A stretch of DNA of 64,000 nucleotides. Source: Hemibagrus wyckioides (taxonomy: Eukaryota > Chordata > Actinopteri > Siluriformes > Bagridae). Shown here piece by piece: positions 50,231 to 61,809 of the stretch. Numbering within the stretch: the first letter of the stretch is position 1; the number at the start of each line of letters is the position of its first letter. The stretch lies in NCBI RefSeq assembly GCF_019097595.1, contig NC_080710.1:4168280-4232279 (forward strand). Reading direction: 5' to 3'. Both the position numbers and the translations under genes were made by a program. Under the pieces are notes generated by a model. It was not told the DNA's origin. It saw only the letters and a program-made list of their open reading frames with translations, and made no database searches.

Positions 50231-52660
50231 TGTGTTTTGAGGCATTTCACCTGGACAGTAAAATTATTTATATTCAAACAGTTTTATGCTCAATTCTCAT
50301 TTTTATTAAGTGATAAAAGCAACATCAGGATTTTAGTTTGGTAAATGTCAGAGTCTATAAAGAAAAAACATGAAAAAGGTGCAATTTTAAAAATCAGAAA
50401 TTAAAATACTGTAAAGGTTCTGTATATCAAATACTTTACTATCATCTGACACATTCAATCAAAATTTTCAGGCTTTTGTAAAGTGTTGCTCAACATTAAC
50501 AGTAAACAGTGAACTATACTAACAATGTAGAAGTACAAAAAAACAAACAAACCTGTTGAACATTACAGTATTAAAATATTAAAATATAAAATCACACTCC
50601 TGGAGATGGTCTTCCCTCCTGCTGTGCTGTAATGGCCTTCTTTCCACCCCTGTCTCTGCCTCTTTTTGGTTAACGTCTTTGGTCATTGTGTTTCAGTCCA
50701 CCTGTAAAAGCAAATGCACATTAACATCTGAAATGTCCAGCTGCATATTTTGGTAACTCTTTATTTTTTGTGTCCCTGTTAATTGTACATTCAAGTACTC
50801 AGTGATATTAATTATGAAAATCTACTTACAGGGTAAAAGGTCAGTTTACCCCAAAATCAGAATTGTCATTTTACTCACCTTCATGTCATTTAAACACAGA
50901 ATTTTTATTTTTGGATGAACTAACCCTTTACTGTTAGGATTATAGTTTGATTTATGTTAGCTGCATTTAATTATGCACAATGCACAAGTGCATGTAACAA
51001 GAACACCATAAAATAGTGTTACCCTTATTTGTTAACATTCATTGCTGCCTTTACTATGTTAAAAGAAAATAACACAAATAAGCCAGTTGTCAACAAACGG
51101 ATGTTTTATTAGGGTTGGGTATTGTTTGAATTTTACCAATCTCGATTCAGATTCTGATTGATTCCCAGTTTTGATTCTAATGTAGTAAAAAAAAAAAACA
51201 ATGATTGAGACTGAGACAGGGATGCCATGGGATGTCTCTGTTTACACCGGTAAAAGTGTGTGATTCGAAAATGAAAGCAGACCATTCAAAAGCGCACTGT
51301 GTTGCATCAAGTTTACAGCAGAGCCCCTGACAGGCGCTTTCAGCTTAAAACTGCCTTGTCCAACTGAATTATTTTTATTTTAATCACTTTAAGAACATTA
51401 TCCATATTATCACCCAGCACTAACTGATACAGCGTTGTTTGTTTGAACCATTAGAGCATTTAAGGATGCAAAAAGCTTCCGCTCCGTGAACACAGAAGTG
51501 TGATAAAAGCCCATTATCAGATTCTGGAATTGGAATTGACTTTCGATTCACAACCCTATGTTTTGTGCAGGGCTGTAACTGAAACATTTTGATGATTGAT
51601 TAAATCTATCAATTATTTTCTGATTAGCCAATTAATCCTTTAGATAATCAACCAGTAAATAATAACCATAACTATGCCATTAATCTTTTAACGTTTTATT
51701 CAAACATTTTATCTCTCTCACTTCTTCCAGGAGAGTTAAGGGTTTGATGAACAAGGCTGGTCCTTCAGTGGTGATTCTCTGGGCAGCAGATCCAGTTGCA
51801 GTCTGGCTGTCAGGTCTGTTGGTGGTGACCTTCTGGACGGTAATGTTGAGTTGGTTGGGGGGTGTGGGTGGTAGATGGGGGGGTTCTTAAAGCTTTTGAG
51901 CATTTTTTTTTAACCAAAACCTGATTTTTTTTTTTTAACTGAGGCATATTTTTTAATCAAAATTGACACCATTCTTCCATTGTCCTCAGACACTACTCAC
52001 ATACACATTTATTGTTTTACATATATACATTATATATAATATATACATATATTATTTCAAAATGATCTTTTTCTTTTGAAAAGATTGATGCTGATACAAA
52101 ATCATCAGATCACCCACCCCTATTAAAAAGTCTGTAATGAACATAAATATTTAGAAAATTATGTGTCAGACCCATGCATTAGCCCTTAAAGTGACAGCAG
52201 CCTAATAAACCTGCTGCTGTCTGTGTTTATGTTAATCAAACAACAAAAGACAAAGAGAAAATCACTCACTACACTTGACTGAATAACTTCTGTAGCTTTA
52301 ATAAGGATTAATCTATATTTAATTTATACAGTGTTATTTGATTATTCAATTTCTGTAACTGAATACACGGTAATAATATGACAGTCATGTTCTGTATGAA
52401 TAAATGCTATTGTATTTATTTGTGCTGTTCATACTTACTTAATTTAAGTTCATATTTTAATAATGTTTGAATTTTAAGTTTGTCAGACTTGTAGTTTTTG
52501 TTGTGGTATAAAAATTGGAATAGAGAATTGTAACTGGTTCTGTTACTGGTATCTACAACGTTGATATCAACCATATTTATTTAAATACAAGTTTACATGG
52601 ATGGCTTGGCTACAAAACATTAAATATGGTATATACAGAGATCATTATTTTGTACATTGG
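50231..52660. other. Intergenic A/T-rich DNA
   Basis: No gene is recognised. It contains poly-A and poly-T runs and a decayed MITE at about 50828-50936. Short open frames have no recognisable domain. Confidence 0.5.
50828..50936. mobile_element. Decayed hAT-like MITE
   Basis: The ends read 'AGGGTAAAAGGTCAGTTTAC' and 'TGGATGAACTAACCCTTTAC', with 'TTTTACTCACCTTCATGTCA' inside. This is the pattern of the abundant cyprinid/otophysan MITEs that start GGGATAGTTCACCC. Much of the interior is missing. Confidence 0.5.
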
Positions 52661-52669
52661 GTGTAATAT

Positions 52670-53090
52670 AATATGTTAGCACGCTTTAATGTTCAAAAAA
52701 CGCCTTATTTTTCACATACTGCACATTATTGTACTCCTCTAGGCCCCGCCTTTTCTGAAACAAGAAACGTTTCTACAAAGTCCCTCTTTCCGAGAAACGC
52801 AGTGTGTTCTGATTGGCCAACTGACCCAGTGCAATCGAACATTTGGGCTGTACTGTTCAGGAACAGTGTTGTAAAAAAATCCTAGCCGCTGGTTCTTAAT
52901 TGTGTCCACTTTTGAAAGGCTAAACAGTGCTTTTTCACTCTCATAGAAAAAACACAGCATCTCCATGACATGGCAGCAACAACACTGAGAGCTGAAGCCA
53001 CGCCTTCTTTCGTTGCATCTACATTTGGGCGGCATCATGCAAAAATACGTGTCTAAAGTTAAGGGGGGCATGAACCAGCCCTAACTTTTA
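52670..53090. mobile_element. Dispersed DNA-transposon-like repeat
   Basis: A segment with 'CTTATTTTTCACATACTGCA', 'CTGATTGGCCAACTGACCCA' and 'GGCCCCGCCTTTTCTGAAAC' resembles a repeat that I recall as common in teleost introns and intergenic DNA. Terminal repeats are not clear and there is no coding capacity. Confidence 0.4.
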
Positions 53091-53521
53091 TAAAGTATAA
53101 AACTCACTTGTTTTTGAGATTTGAATCTTTGCAACTATATGGATCTAATATATGCACGAACAGTTTCTACCACCCTAAAGAAGAAGGAAAATATGAAATC
53201 ACATCATTTGACCCCTTTAACAATTATCTCAATATAACTGTCCTTGATAAAATTAAAATACAACAATAAAATACAATATAGCATTTACGTGCTATGCAAA
53301 TTAGCGAGGCACCTAAATTTCAGCCGAATATTGTCAACTGGCCTGAATGTATTTCATGGGGACCCTGGGCCATCATTATTGTTGAGCCCTGTTAACATTA
53401 TGCAACACCTTTCCTTATGAATACCAGGTAAAATGGTCAAGCGGATTTGGAATATATTCAAAGAGAGTGCATGATTTGTCTTTAGTCTTGAAACTAGTAT
53501 AGCTTCTAACCTCAACTAGCA

Positions 53522-54758
53522 TTACTTATGGAAGAAACAAGTCTTGACTGTATTAAAAAACTCACATGCTGCAAAAATGTCTGCCATGGGAGAGACCAAA
53601 ACATTTCTAACAAGGGCAACTCTGCCATTCATTTCAAAGCAGTTGTTTCCTGGAGAACAGGAGATGGTCATCCCTTTGTACTGGCATTGCTTAAACTGTG
53701 TGCATGTGGAAAATCCTGGTGGAGTTGGTGCAGAGAAATGTGGCCATTTAAACCGTTCTTCTGATGTTGAACTATCTTTTGTGTGTCTGTTAAGTTTGTC
53801 TCTCTCCCACATGTCTCACAATTTGCTCAGTGGGTTTCTGAGGTCTCCTTACCATCTTTTTCAAATGTCCTAAATCATTTTCAAATGGAAAGCACGATAC
53901 AGAGTCGAGAGCACCATATTTACATGCATCTTGTGCCAAATGTATAGGACCTTGGGTGTTATATACAAGGAATTCAGACCCATAGATTTTGGCAAAATTA
54001 GTCACAAAACATTTCAACAACTTCTCAGCATAATCACAGTAATCATTGCACAGATCTTTTATTTTTCCATTTAAATGAATACCATGTTGTACACAACGCT
54101 CACAAGAGCTGTAACCTGAATGATCTTTTACACATTTGAGAAAAGCTCTTGCTGGAGCATCACATATAAATGCATCAGGCAGGGGAACATTGTAATGTTT
54201 CTCATTGAAGTAAAATCCTTCCTTTGTGAGTGTCTGAAATTCCTCAATAACATCTTTCATGTACTCATGAACTGATGGTGGTTTAGATGGGCCAGCATAG
54301 AGACTTATCATGGACACTTTTGATCTAGGTAGCTCCTTAATTTTACCAAGTATGGGCCACAACTGTGCATTGGAACTTCTGAAAAGCGGTATTCCATCAA
54401 CACTTGTGTCTGTGAGTTCATCTTGTGTATTAGTCAGCTCTGCACATATTGCATTACAAAGGCCAAAATGGTAGTAACTTCCACTCCCCATTTTTTGACT
54501 TCACAAAGTAGACATAAGCGTTCTCGGATCTTTTGGTAAATTTAAACCTTCATTTAGAAGTATGTGCAGTAATTCTGACAAAGCAGACTGAGAGATATTC
54601 CGACTAGCTGCCCATTCAGCCAGTTTTGTCTTCATGTCAAGCTGAGGCGACATTTCATCTGCATCGGAATCTTGACAAGAGTCATTTGTTTCATCACTAT
54701 CAAATGTTAAATCTATTTTATCCAATTTATCCAGGTCAACAACCTCCTCATCACCCAC
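53522..54758 (-). pseudogene. Decayed EnSpm/CACTA-like (tnp2-type) transposase
   Basis: Three minus-strand segments form one broken gene. Segment 54758-54501 is acidic and then has LAEWAASRNISQSALSELL. Segment 54491-53790 is in the same frame, separated only by an in-frame TGA, and holds GIPLFRSSNAQLWPILGKI, ISLYAGPSKPP and the cysteine-containing CDAPARAFLKCVKDHSGYSS CERC core typical of tnp2-like transposases. Segment 53812-53522, in another frame, has QYKGMTISCSPGNNCFEMNG. One stop and one frameshift make it inactive. Family assignment is from memory of the motif pattern; a domesticated gene is unlikely given the breaks. Confidence 0.65.
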
Positions 54759-55031
54759 TCTGTTTCATCAAGAACTTCAAGGGCATCCACAGTGAAAGTC
54801 ATTAAATGTTCTTGAACTCTGGCTTTGACTCATCGCCGTGTAGTTCGTGAACTTTTCTAAAAACAAAATCAGGAATAATTTACAATAGTGCATGAATATA
54901 TTTTATATGATATATAATTTTAAATATTATTTTAACAATATTACTGTTTTAACTCTGGTTTTTAAGTGGTTTCCCACAATCATGCAAAATCTGTTTGAGT
55001 GTGCATGTATATATACACACACATATACATA

Positions 55032-55047
55032 TATACATATACATATC

Positions 55048-55086
<39 letters not shown>
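55032..55086. repeat. (TA)n microsatellite
   Basis: A TATATA tract of about 45 bp abuts the left end of the Tc1 element that follows, consistent with the TA target preference of these elements. Confidence 0.9.
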
Positions 55087-55092
<6 letters not shown>

Positions 55093-56160
55093 TGAACACA
55101 ATTATAAATGCAACACTTGTTTTTGCCCCCATTTTCCATGAGCTGAACTCAAAGATCTAAGACTTTTTCTATGTACACAAAAGGGCTATTTCTCTCAAAT
55201 ATTGTTCACAAATCTGTCTAAATCTGTGTCAGTGAGCACTTCTCCTTTGCCGAGATAATTCATCCACCTCACAGGCGTGGCATATCAAGATGCTGATTAG
55301 ACAGCATGATTATTGCACAGGTGTGCCTTAGGCTGGCCGCAATAAAAGACCACTCTAAAATGTGCAGGTTTATCACACACCACAGATGTCGCAAGTTTTG
55401 AGGGAGCATGCAATTGGCATGATGACTGCAGGAATGTCCACCAGAGCTGTTGCCCGTGAATTGAATGTTCATTTCTCTACCATAAGCCGTCTCCAAAGGC
55501 GTTTCAGAGAATTTGGCAGTACATCCAACCGGCCTCACAACCGCAGACCACGTGTAACCACACCATCCCAGGACCTCCATATCCAGCATCTTCACCTCCA
55601 AGATGGTCTGAGACCAGCCACCCGGATGGCTGCTGCAACAGTGAGCGGTGAGCGGTTTGCTGCTGTCAACGTTGTGGGTCGAGTGGCCCATGGTGGTGGT
55701 GGGGTTATGGTATGGGCAGGCGTATGTTATGGACAACGAACACGGGTGCATTTTATTGATGGCATTTTGAATGCACAGAGATACCGTGACGAGATCCTGA
55801 GGTCCATTGTTGTGCCATTCATCCACTTCCATCACCTCATGTTGCAGCATGATAATGCACGGTCCCATGTTGCAAGGATCTGTACACAATTCCTGGAAGC
55901 TGAAAACATCCCAGTTCTTGCATGGCCAGCATACTCACCGGACATGTCACCCATTGAGCATGTTTGGGATGCTCTGGATCGGCGTATGTGACAGCATGTT
56001 CCAGTTCCTGCCAATATCCAGCAACTTCGCACAGCCATTGAAGAGGAGTGGACCAACATTCCACAGGCCACTATCAACAACCTGATCAACTCTATGCGAA
56101 GGAGATGTGTTGCACTGCATGAGGCAAATGGTGGTCACACCAGATACTGACTAGTTTTCG
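55087..56160 (+). mobile_element. Tc1-like element with internal deletion and lost right end
   Basis: The left end reads CACACTGAACACAATTATAAATGC. The transposase frame 55362-55991 starts with a paired helix-turn-helix (GMSTRAVARELNVHFSTISR). It then jumps from AAATV to SGERF, losing the segment that should hold the first catalytic Asp. QHDNARSHVA (second Asp) and SPDMSPIEHVWD (Glu) remain. The matching right inverted repeat is not found after 56150. The copy cannot be autonomous. Confidence 0.88.
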
Positions 56161-56389
56161 GATAAAATATCAAATTATTTTATATATTTTATTATAAAAT
56201 TATTAAATGAAATTATTAAACTATTTTATCCCTACTGTCCTTTCTACAACAGCAAGTACTGCGTAGCGATGTGTGAAAAAGAAAAGTACAACCTCTCGAA
56301 TTCAATGGTTTTACATATCAGGACATATTATAAAATTGTCATTTTTCTTAAATAAATAATGACGTGATGCTTTTCTGTATATATACACA

Positions 56390-56942
56390 CACTACCAGTC
56401 AAAAGTTTGGACACACCTTTTAATTCAATGTTTTTTGTTTTGGGATTTATTTTCTACATTCTAGAACAATACTGGAGATTTCAAAACTATGAAATAAAAC
56501 ACATGGACTTCAGTAATCCATATGTAATGACAACAAAAAACAGTCAGTTGTTATTTTAAGACACGAAGGTCAGGTGTTCTGGAATAGTTCTTGCAAGAAC
56601 AGTATTGTCAAGTGCATTTGCAAAACCCATCAAGCACCATGATGAAACTGGCTCACATGAAGACCATCCCAGTAAAGCAAGACCAAAACTGACCTCTGCT
56701 GCAGAGGAGAAGTTCATTTAGAGTGACCAGCCTCAGAAATCACCAATTAACAGCACCTCAGATTAGAGCCGTTATGAAGGCTTTACAGAGCATCAGTAGC
56801 AGACATATCTCAATATCAACTGTTCAAACGACATTATTGTGGATTTCGGCCGCCTTCAGCATTGTTTTACAATGTAGAAAGAAATAAACACCAGGAAAGA
56901 CCATGGGATTAGAAGGTGTGTCCAAACTTTTGACTGGTAGTG
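56390..56942. mobile_element. Non-autonomous Tc1-type element
   Basis: A 553-bp copy with inverted repeats CACTACCAGTCAAAAGTTTG (left) and the complement (right), each continuing as GGACACACCTT. TA follows the right end at 56943-56944; the left flank is CA, so one duplication base has changed. Internal sequence is a degraded transposase gene without an open frame. Confidence 0.88.
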
Positions 56943-57316
56943 TACATATAAAATATACACACCACCACAGGAAACTGTTGTAGACACCACTCACTACATG
57001 AGCAAATCTGAATATAACAGCTCATGTGTGTGTCTATGGTTTCCCCGGGAATGTGTTTCTATCAACTAACACTCAATGTTAAATGAGTGTTATTGTCCAG
57101 CTAAAGAAGACTGTACAGCCAAAAAAGTTGCTGGTGTTCTCTTAACAGTGACATTGCATGACTATACAATACAGCTGAATGGGTGATCAAACATAGTGCA
57201 GTCCTACCACAGACAAATCAAGTGTGCTGAGGTTCTTCCCTTCTTTAAGGTCTCAGTGCCTTGCTCCATTGCAAACAGAAGCTTACTTATCCTGGCAATT
57301 TGAAATGTTTTCTAAG
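56943..57316. other. Spacer, nothing recognised
   Basis: About 370 bp between the Tc1-type element and the LTR-like repeat. No gene, repeat or RNA is recognised. Confidence 0.4.
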
Positions 57317-57811
57317 TGTCAAGGTTGTGGATTTTATTTCTGGCCACTAGAGGTCCCCCACTGCGTTTTTGTTGGTTCTCAGTGTCTGCCATTTTGTCTA
57401 ATATAGGTGTCACCTGTGCCTTGTTGATATTGCTCAGTGTTTCCTGTGCAATGGTCATGTCTAGGTCAGTATCATGCTCTGTTTTATGGACTTATCCTTC
57501 ATAAGGAAATACTTCATGGATTTTCCTTGTGGACCAACTGGATTTACTTTTTGGAAGTACTGACTTTTGTTTTTGAATGAACTTTTTGTATGCTTTGGAT
57601 TAACCTTGTGGATTTTTTTTGGATTTATTCTTTGGAGCTACTCTCAAGCTTTGGAGCTGCTGTGTTTTATGGATTATTTGAATTACATTATCATCTAATT
57701 AAAGATACGTAAACATTTCTCCAGAACTGGGACCTGGTTATCTGCATTTGGGTTCAGCCCCTTTGATTGTGTTCAAGTTTTCTCACTAGACCTGCCTTCA
57801 CGCTCCTGACA
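57317..57811 (+). mobile_element. Solo-LTR-like element
   Basis: A 495-bp segment runs from TGTCAAGG to CTCCTGACA, i.e. TG...CA ends with a short TGTCA/TGACA inverted repeat, typical of LTRs. An ATTAAA near 57700 could be its poly(A) signal. No clear target-site duplication is seen. It abuts, and may have truncated, the recombinase relic that follows. Confidence 0.4.
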
Positions 57812-59412
57812 GTAAATCTGTCTGTCTGTAAAAGTCACTGTTAATTCTGATGTCATGCCCCATGAACCTTGAAACTTGCTCTAGCTTTTGTTCACTGAGG
57901 TCCAATAGCTGGCAGAGTGTTGCAACTTAATTGAGTTGACCTTAGAAGGTTTTCTGCTTTGCTTTCTGCTGCATATTTTCGCAGACAGTCACATCCATGT
58001 ATGTTTGTCATTACACTTTTTACTTTACACTCTTTTCTCCCTGATTTCTAGGTCTAGGTGTTTCTCTTCCTTTTCTAATGGTGACAAGGTTTCATAAATG
58101 TCCTCATTTATGACACTTGTGATTGCTTTCTTGTAGGTCTCAAGAGTTTCCCCTTTATGGCGCTTGTTGAAAATAATGACCTTGCCAGAACAGTCTCGTT
58201 CAATGCTTTGTACGGATGCCATCTTGTTTATTCCATGTGTTTTCTTGTATGGTTTGTTGAGCAGAGACAGAAACACTCTTCCTCCAGTTTTACTCCGAAA
58301 GTTCAAAGAACATTTTTGCTTTCTTCTCTGCCAGATCATCATCATTCATAATTGCCTAAATCAGGACATCCCCTTTCAGACAGAATCCAGTTTTGAATGA
58401 TGTTGACGGTTTTCCATATTAATTTTTGCCCAGACTAAACTGTGTAAGACGCTTGGCAACAAATGGAAATTTAGATGGCGCACACAAATCTTCAAGAACC
58501 TTGACACTCTTGTCCATATCTTTAGCAACTAACATGAAACTGGTGTCTAGACTTCACATGACCATGTTTTACATACAGTGATTCACCGTACTTGCAATCT
58601 CGAAGAATCAGCCCTGATGTGAAAGGACCCCTCATCTTGTCGCATGTTGTTCATGATCCTCTGACATCCGTCTGAGGAAGATGCTTTTGGAAGCAGGGAT
58701 GCAAGCACGACTTTCAAACATGATTTCTTAGTTTTGCACAAGGACTGATGTCTCCAAAGGTAATTTTTCCTGAACATTCTAAAACAAAAAGGGACAAGGC
58801 AAATAATCCTTAACTGAAGCTTTATCAGAGGGCTGCTTCCATGTCACCACTTGTCCTCTGCCTCTTTCCAGAACTTTGGTATTGTGTTTAAAATCTCCTT
58901 TTATTGTGCAGCTGTTCCAAAAGAATCTTTCTTTCTTATGATCCTCATAGACAGCTAAAGGCATAAGCAACATCTTTGACCTCTATATGCTTTCTCTGCA
59001 AATGCCTTGATATTTTTGAATGAGATTTGCCTCAGTAGAGGCAATAATGTCTTTTGTCCCCATGCCCGTTTACTGTATTCCTATTTTGTTCAAGTTTTTA
59101 GAGTCACAGTTGATTTGTTGTATTTATTTAGTTTATCTTGTGCTGTTTATCATGTCTTTTGTTGTACAAAGATATAGTGAACTTGCCTCTTTGCTGATCA
59201 TCATCTTCACTCAAATTTGTGACTGGACTTTCAAGATCTTCTTCACTGGACAGTTTCTCACATGATGAACCTGTGTCTGGACTCCAATTTTCCACTTCAC
59301 TGGACAATGATGGACTCGGATCTGGATTGTAATCTGGGTCTACTTCTGTGCCAGATAATTCGATTTCTGAGGAACCACTGTTGGACTTTTCATGAATATT
59401 ACGCAAGCCCAA
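57812..59412 (-). pseudogene. Decayed tyrosine-recombinase element with zinc fingers
   Basis: Read on the minus strand: 59412-59190 is acidic (SEDDDQQ). Near 59050-58990 there is a C2H2-type finger (HYCLY, then GKSHSKISRHLQRKH) in which the second Cys codon is TGA. Segment 58973-58779 has the stretch ending DYLPCPF, and 58777-58583 continues with FRKNYLWRHQSLC (second finger) after a frameshift. Segment 58345-58025 holds GKVIIFNKRHKGETLE. At about 57990-57815, in broken frame, are VATLCQLLDLSEQKLEQVSR and FMGHDIRINSDFYRQTD, which match the H..Y end of tyrosine recombinases (His codon 57855-57857, Tyr codon 57828-57830). Multiple stops, shifts and a deletion make it inactive. Crypton-like origin is inference. 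Confidence 0.65.
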
Positions 59413-59437
59413 GTTAAAAGAATGATCATCATGAGGT

Positions 59438-59800
59438 TGTCACTAGGCAGCCTGGGCCTGAACACCAGAGGGAGCCCTCGCCTGAGTATTAACCATCTCT
59501 GCCCTACTTCCGGTACAGAGGTGTATTTAAGCAGCGCGCCACCTTCACTCCAGTGCGAAGCATTGTTTCCGTTTAGCGTGACTTGCCAAGCCTTTATTCT
59601 GTTCTCGTTAGCTACATCGTGTATGACCTTGCCTGTTTATTCTCTTTAATACGAGTTTCGGATTTGCGTTTTTGTCTAGTTTGCTTAGTGTTAGTCTTTC
59701 TGGTATTTGACCCTTTGCTTTCGTTTTCCTGACCTCGATTACCTGCCTTCTGTTCTTCAATAAATCTGCGAATGGATTCTAATACGGACTATCTGGACTT
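59438..59800 (+). mobile_element. LTR-like or promoter-bearing repeat fragment
   Basis: Begins TGTCACTAGGCAG, contains 'CCAGAGGGAGCCCTCG', a TATA-like GTATTTAAG at about 59522 and AATAAA at about 59759, in the order expected for an LTR (U3, TATA, poly(A) signal). The right boundary is unclear. Confidence 0.35.
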
Positions 59801-60273
59801 ACTGATACAAAATGAGGTCGATGTGTATTATAAAAAAATACATTCCCAAATTTACACTTTTTAAGTAAAAACTTTTTTTCAGTCACTGTCTGGTACATCA
59901 TATACCAAGGACATATGACACATTAGTGTCTTTTGCAGAATATGTCAGTTCCATATATTTGCAATAATTAATCATTTAAATTTACAATTAAATTATAATT
60001 ATCTTTAGTTATGAGATTTTGTTCTTCAGGCTCTGATTTCAATTTGAAACATAATAATGGATGAAATGGCACTTTAAAGGTTCTATTTCTAGCTTTTTAG
60101 CTTATTTCTCTGTTTGTAGCTACTACTGAAACTATCTGCAGGTATAATTTTATTTTTATCTATATTAATATACCTTATCCAGGTCATTTCTGTTCACTAC
60201 ATTATCTTTATATTTATTATGTTTAAAAAAATGATTAAATATATTCATATTTTTATATAGATATATATTAAAA
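59801..60273. other. Intergenic A/T-rich DNA
   Basis: No gene or named repeat is seen in this A/T-rich stretch. Confidence 0.45.
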
Positions 60274-60655
60274 CCAGTGGCGGACCATCAGGGCCAGCAA
60301 GGCCTTCTCTGTTGGCCTAAACAGCAGTGATCTGACTTGCATTTTAATATATTTAATATATATTTCCCATGAATGTGTATTAAATTATTCTCGATAGTCT
60401 ATTCTCTACATTTCATAGCTTTTCTCTTGGTTGCGCTGCTTCCAGTAGTGTATATTTATGATAAGAATATTTATCCAATCATATTTCAGCCAGTGGCTGA
60501 CACGTGTTGCCCGGCCGTAAGGCCTTCAGAATCAATAGTGCAGGCGCCCGTAGCTTAAAATGAGTGGCAATGGAACTGTTCCATTAACCAATCAGATTTC
60601 GCTACAAGAGCCTATGACACAACGCACTGTTATACAGTGTTTCTCTATTCGCTGG
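60274..60655. mobile_element. DNA-transposon-like fragment
   Basis: Starts CCAGTGGCGGACCATCAGGG, a terminal type shared by several teleost non-autonomous DNA elements, and includes 'CGTAGCTTAAAATGAG' and 'AACCAATCAGATTTCGCTAC'. No transposase. It is interrupted or replaced by the Tc1 copy from about 60656. Confidence 0.4.
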
Positions 60656-61784
60656 GTCTCATTTCGGATGCTGTGTCCTCCGGAGGAGCTCAGTGAATTC
60701 CAGCGTGGAACTGTGATAGGATGCCACCTGTGCAACAAATCCAGTCGTGAAATTTCCTCGCTCCTAAATATTCCACAGTCAACTGTCAGCTGTATTATAA
60801 GAACATGGAAGTGTTTGGGAACGACAGCAACTCAGCCACGAAGTGGTAGGCCACGTAAACTGACGGAGCGGGGTCAGCGGATGCTGAGGCGCATAGTGTG
60901 AAGAGGTCGCCAACTTTCTGCAGAGTCGATCGCTACAGACCTCCAAACTTCATGTGGCCTTCAGATTAGCTCAAGAACAGTGCGCAGAGAGCTTCATGGA
61001 ATGGGTTTCCATGGCCGAGCAGCTGCATCCAAGCCATACATCACCAAGTGCAATGCAAAGCGTTGGATGCAGTGGTGTAAAGCACGCCGCCACTGGACTC
61101 TAGAGCAGTGGAGACGCGTTCTCTGGAGTGAAGAATCCCACTTCTCCATCTGGCAATCTGATGGATGAGTCTGGGTTTGGCGGTTGCCAGGAGAACGGTA
61201 CTTGTCTGACTGCATTGTGCCAAGTGTAAAGTTTGGTGGAGGGGGGATTATGGTGTGGGGTTGTTTTTCAGGAGCTGGGCTTGGCCCCTTAGTTCCAGTG
61301 AAAGGAACTCTGAATGCTTCAGCATACCAAGACATTTTGGACAATTCCATGCTCCCAACTTTGTGGGAACAGTTTGGAGCTGGCCCCTTCCTCTTCCAAC
61401 ATGACTGTGCACCAGTGCACAAAGCAAGGTCCATAAAGACATGGATGACAGAGTCTGGTGTGGATGAACTTGACTGGCCTGCACAGAGTCCTGACCTCAA
61501 CCCGATAGAACACCTTGGGGATGAATTAGAGCGGGGACTGAGAGCCAGGCCTTCTCGTCCAACATCAGTGTGTGACCTCACAAATGCGCTTCTGGAAGAA
61601 TGGTCAAAAATTCCCATAAACACACTCCTAAACCTTGTGGACAGCCTTCCCAGAAGTGTTGAAGCTGTTATAGCTGCAAAGGGTGGACCGACGTCATATT
61701 GAACCCTATGGATTAGGAATGGGATGTCACTTAAGTTCATATGCGAGTCAAGGCAGGTGAGCGAATACTTTTGGCAATATAGTG
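60656..61784 (+). mobile_element. Near-complete Tc1 transposase copy with two in-frame stops
   Basis: One reading frame runs from about 60680 to 61702, broken only by TGA at 60899-60901 and 61166-61168. It has the helix-turn-helix (SREISSLLNIPQSTVSCI), the GRPR-like linker SGRPRKLTERG, and catalytic blocks [10 protein letters not shown] and [10 protein letters not shown]. The first catalytic block reads WSEESHFS where related copies have SDES, so Asp is replaced by Glu. The right end (TTTTGGCAATATAGTG, then TA) is intact, but the left inverted repeat is missing. Same family as 21470-22088 and 25821-26306. Confidence 0.92.
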
Positions 61785-61809
61785 TAGCATTAGAGGATTC
61801 ATGCCTATA

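Noticed and set aside
55269..55889. 206-codon minus-strand ORF
   Set aside because: Antisense of the Tc1 transposase; no domain seen on this strand.
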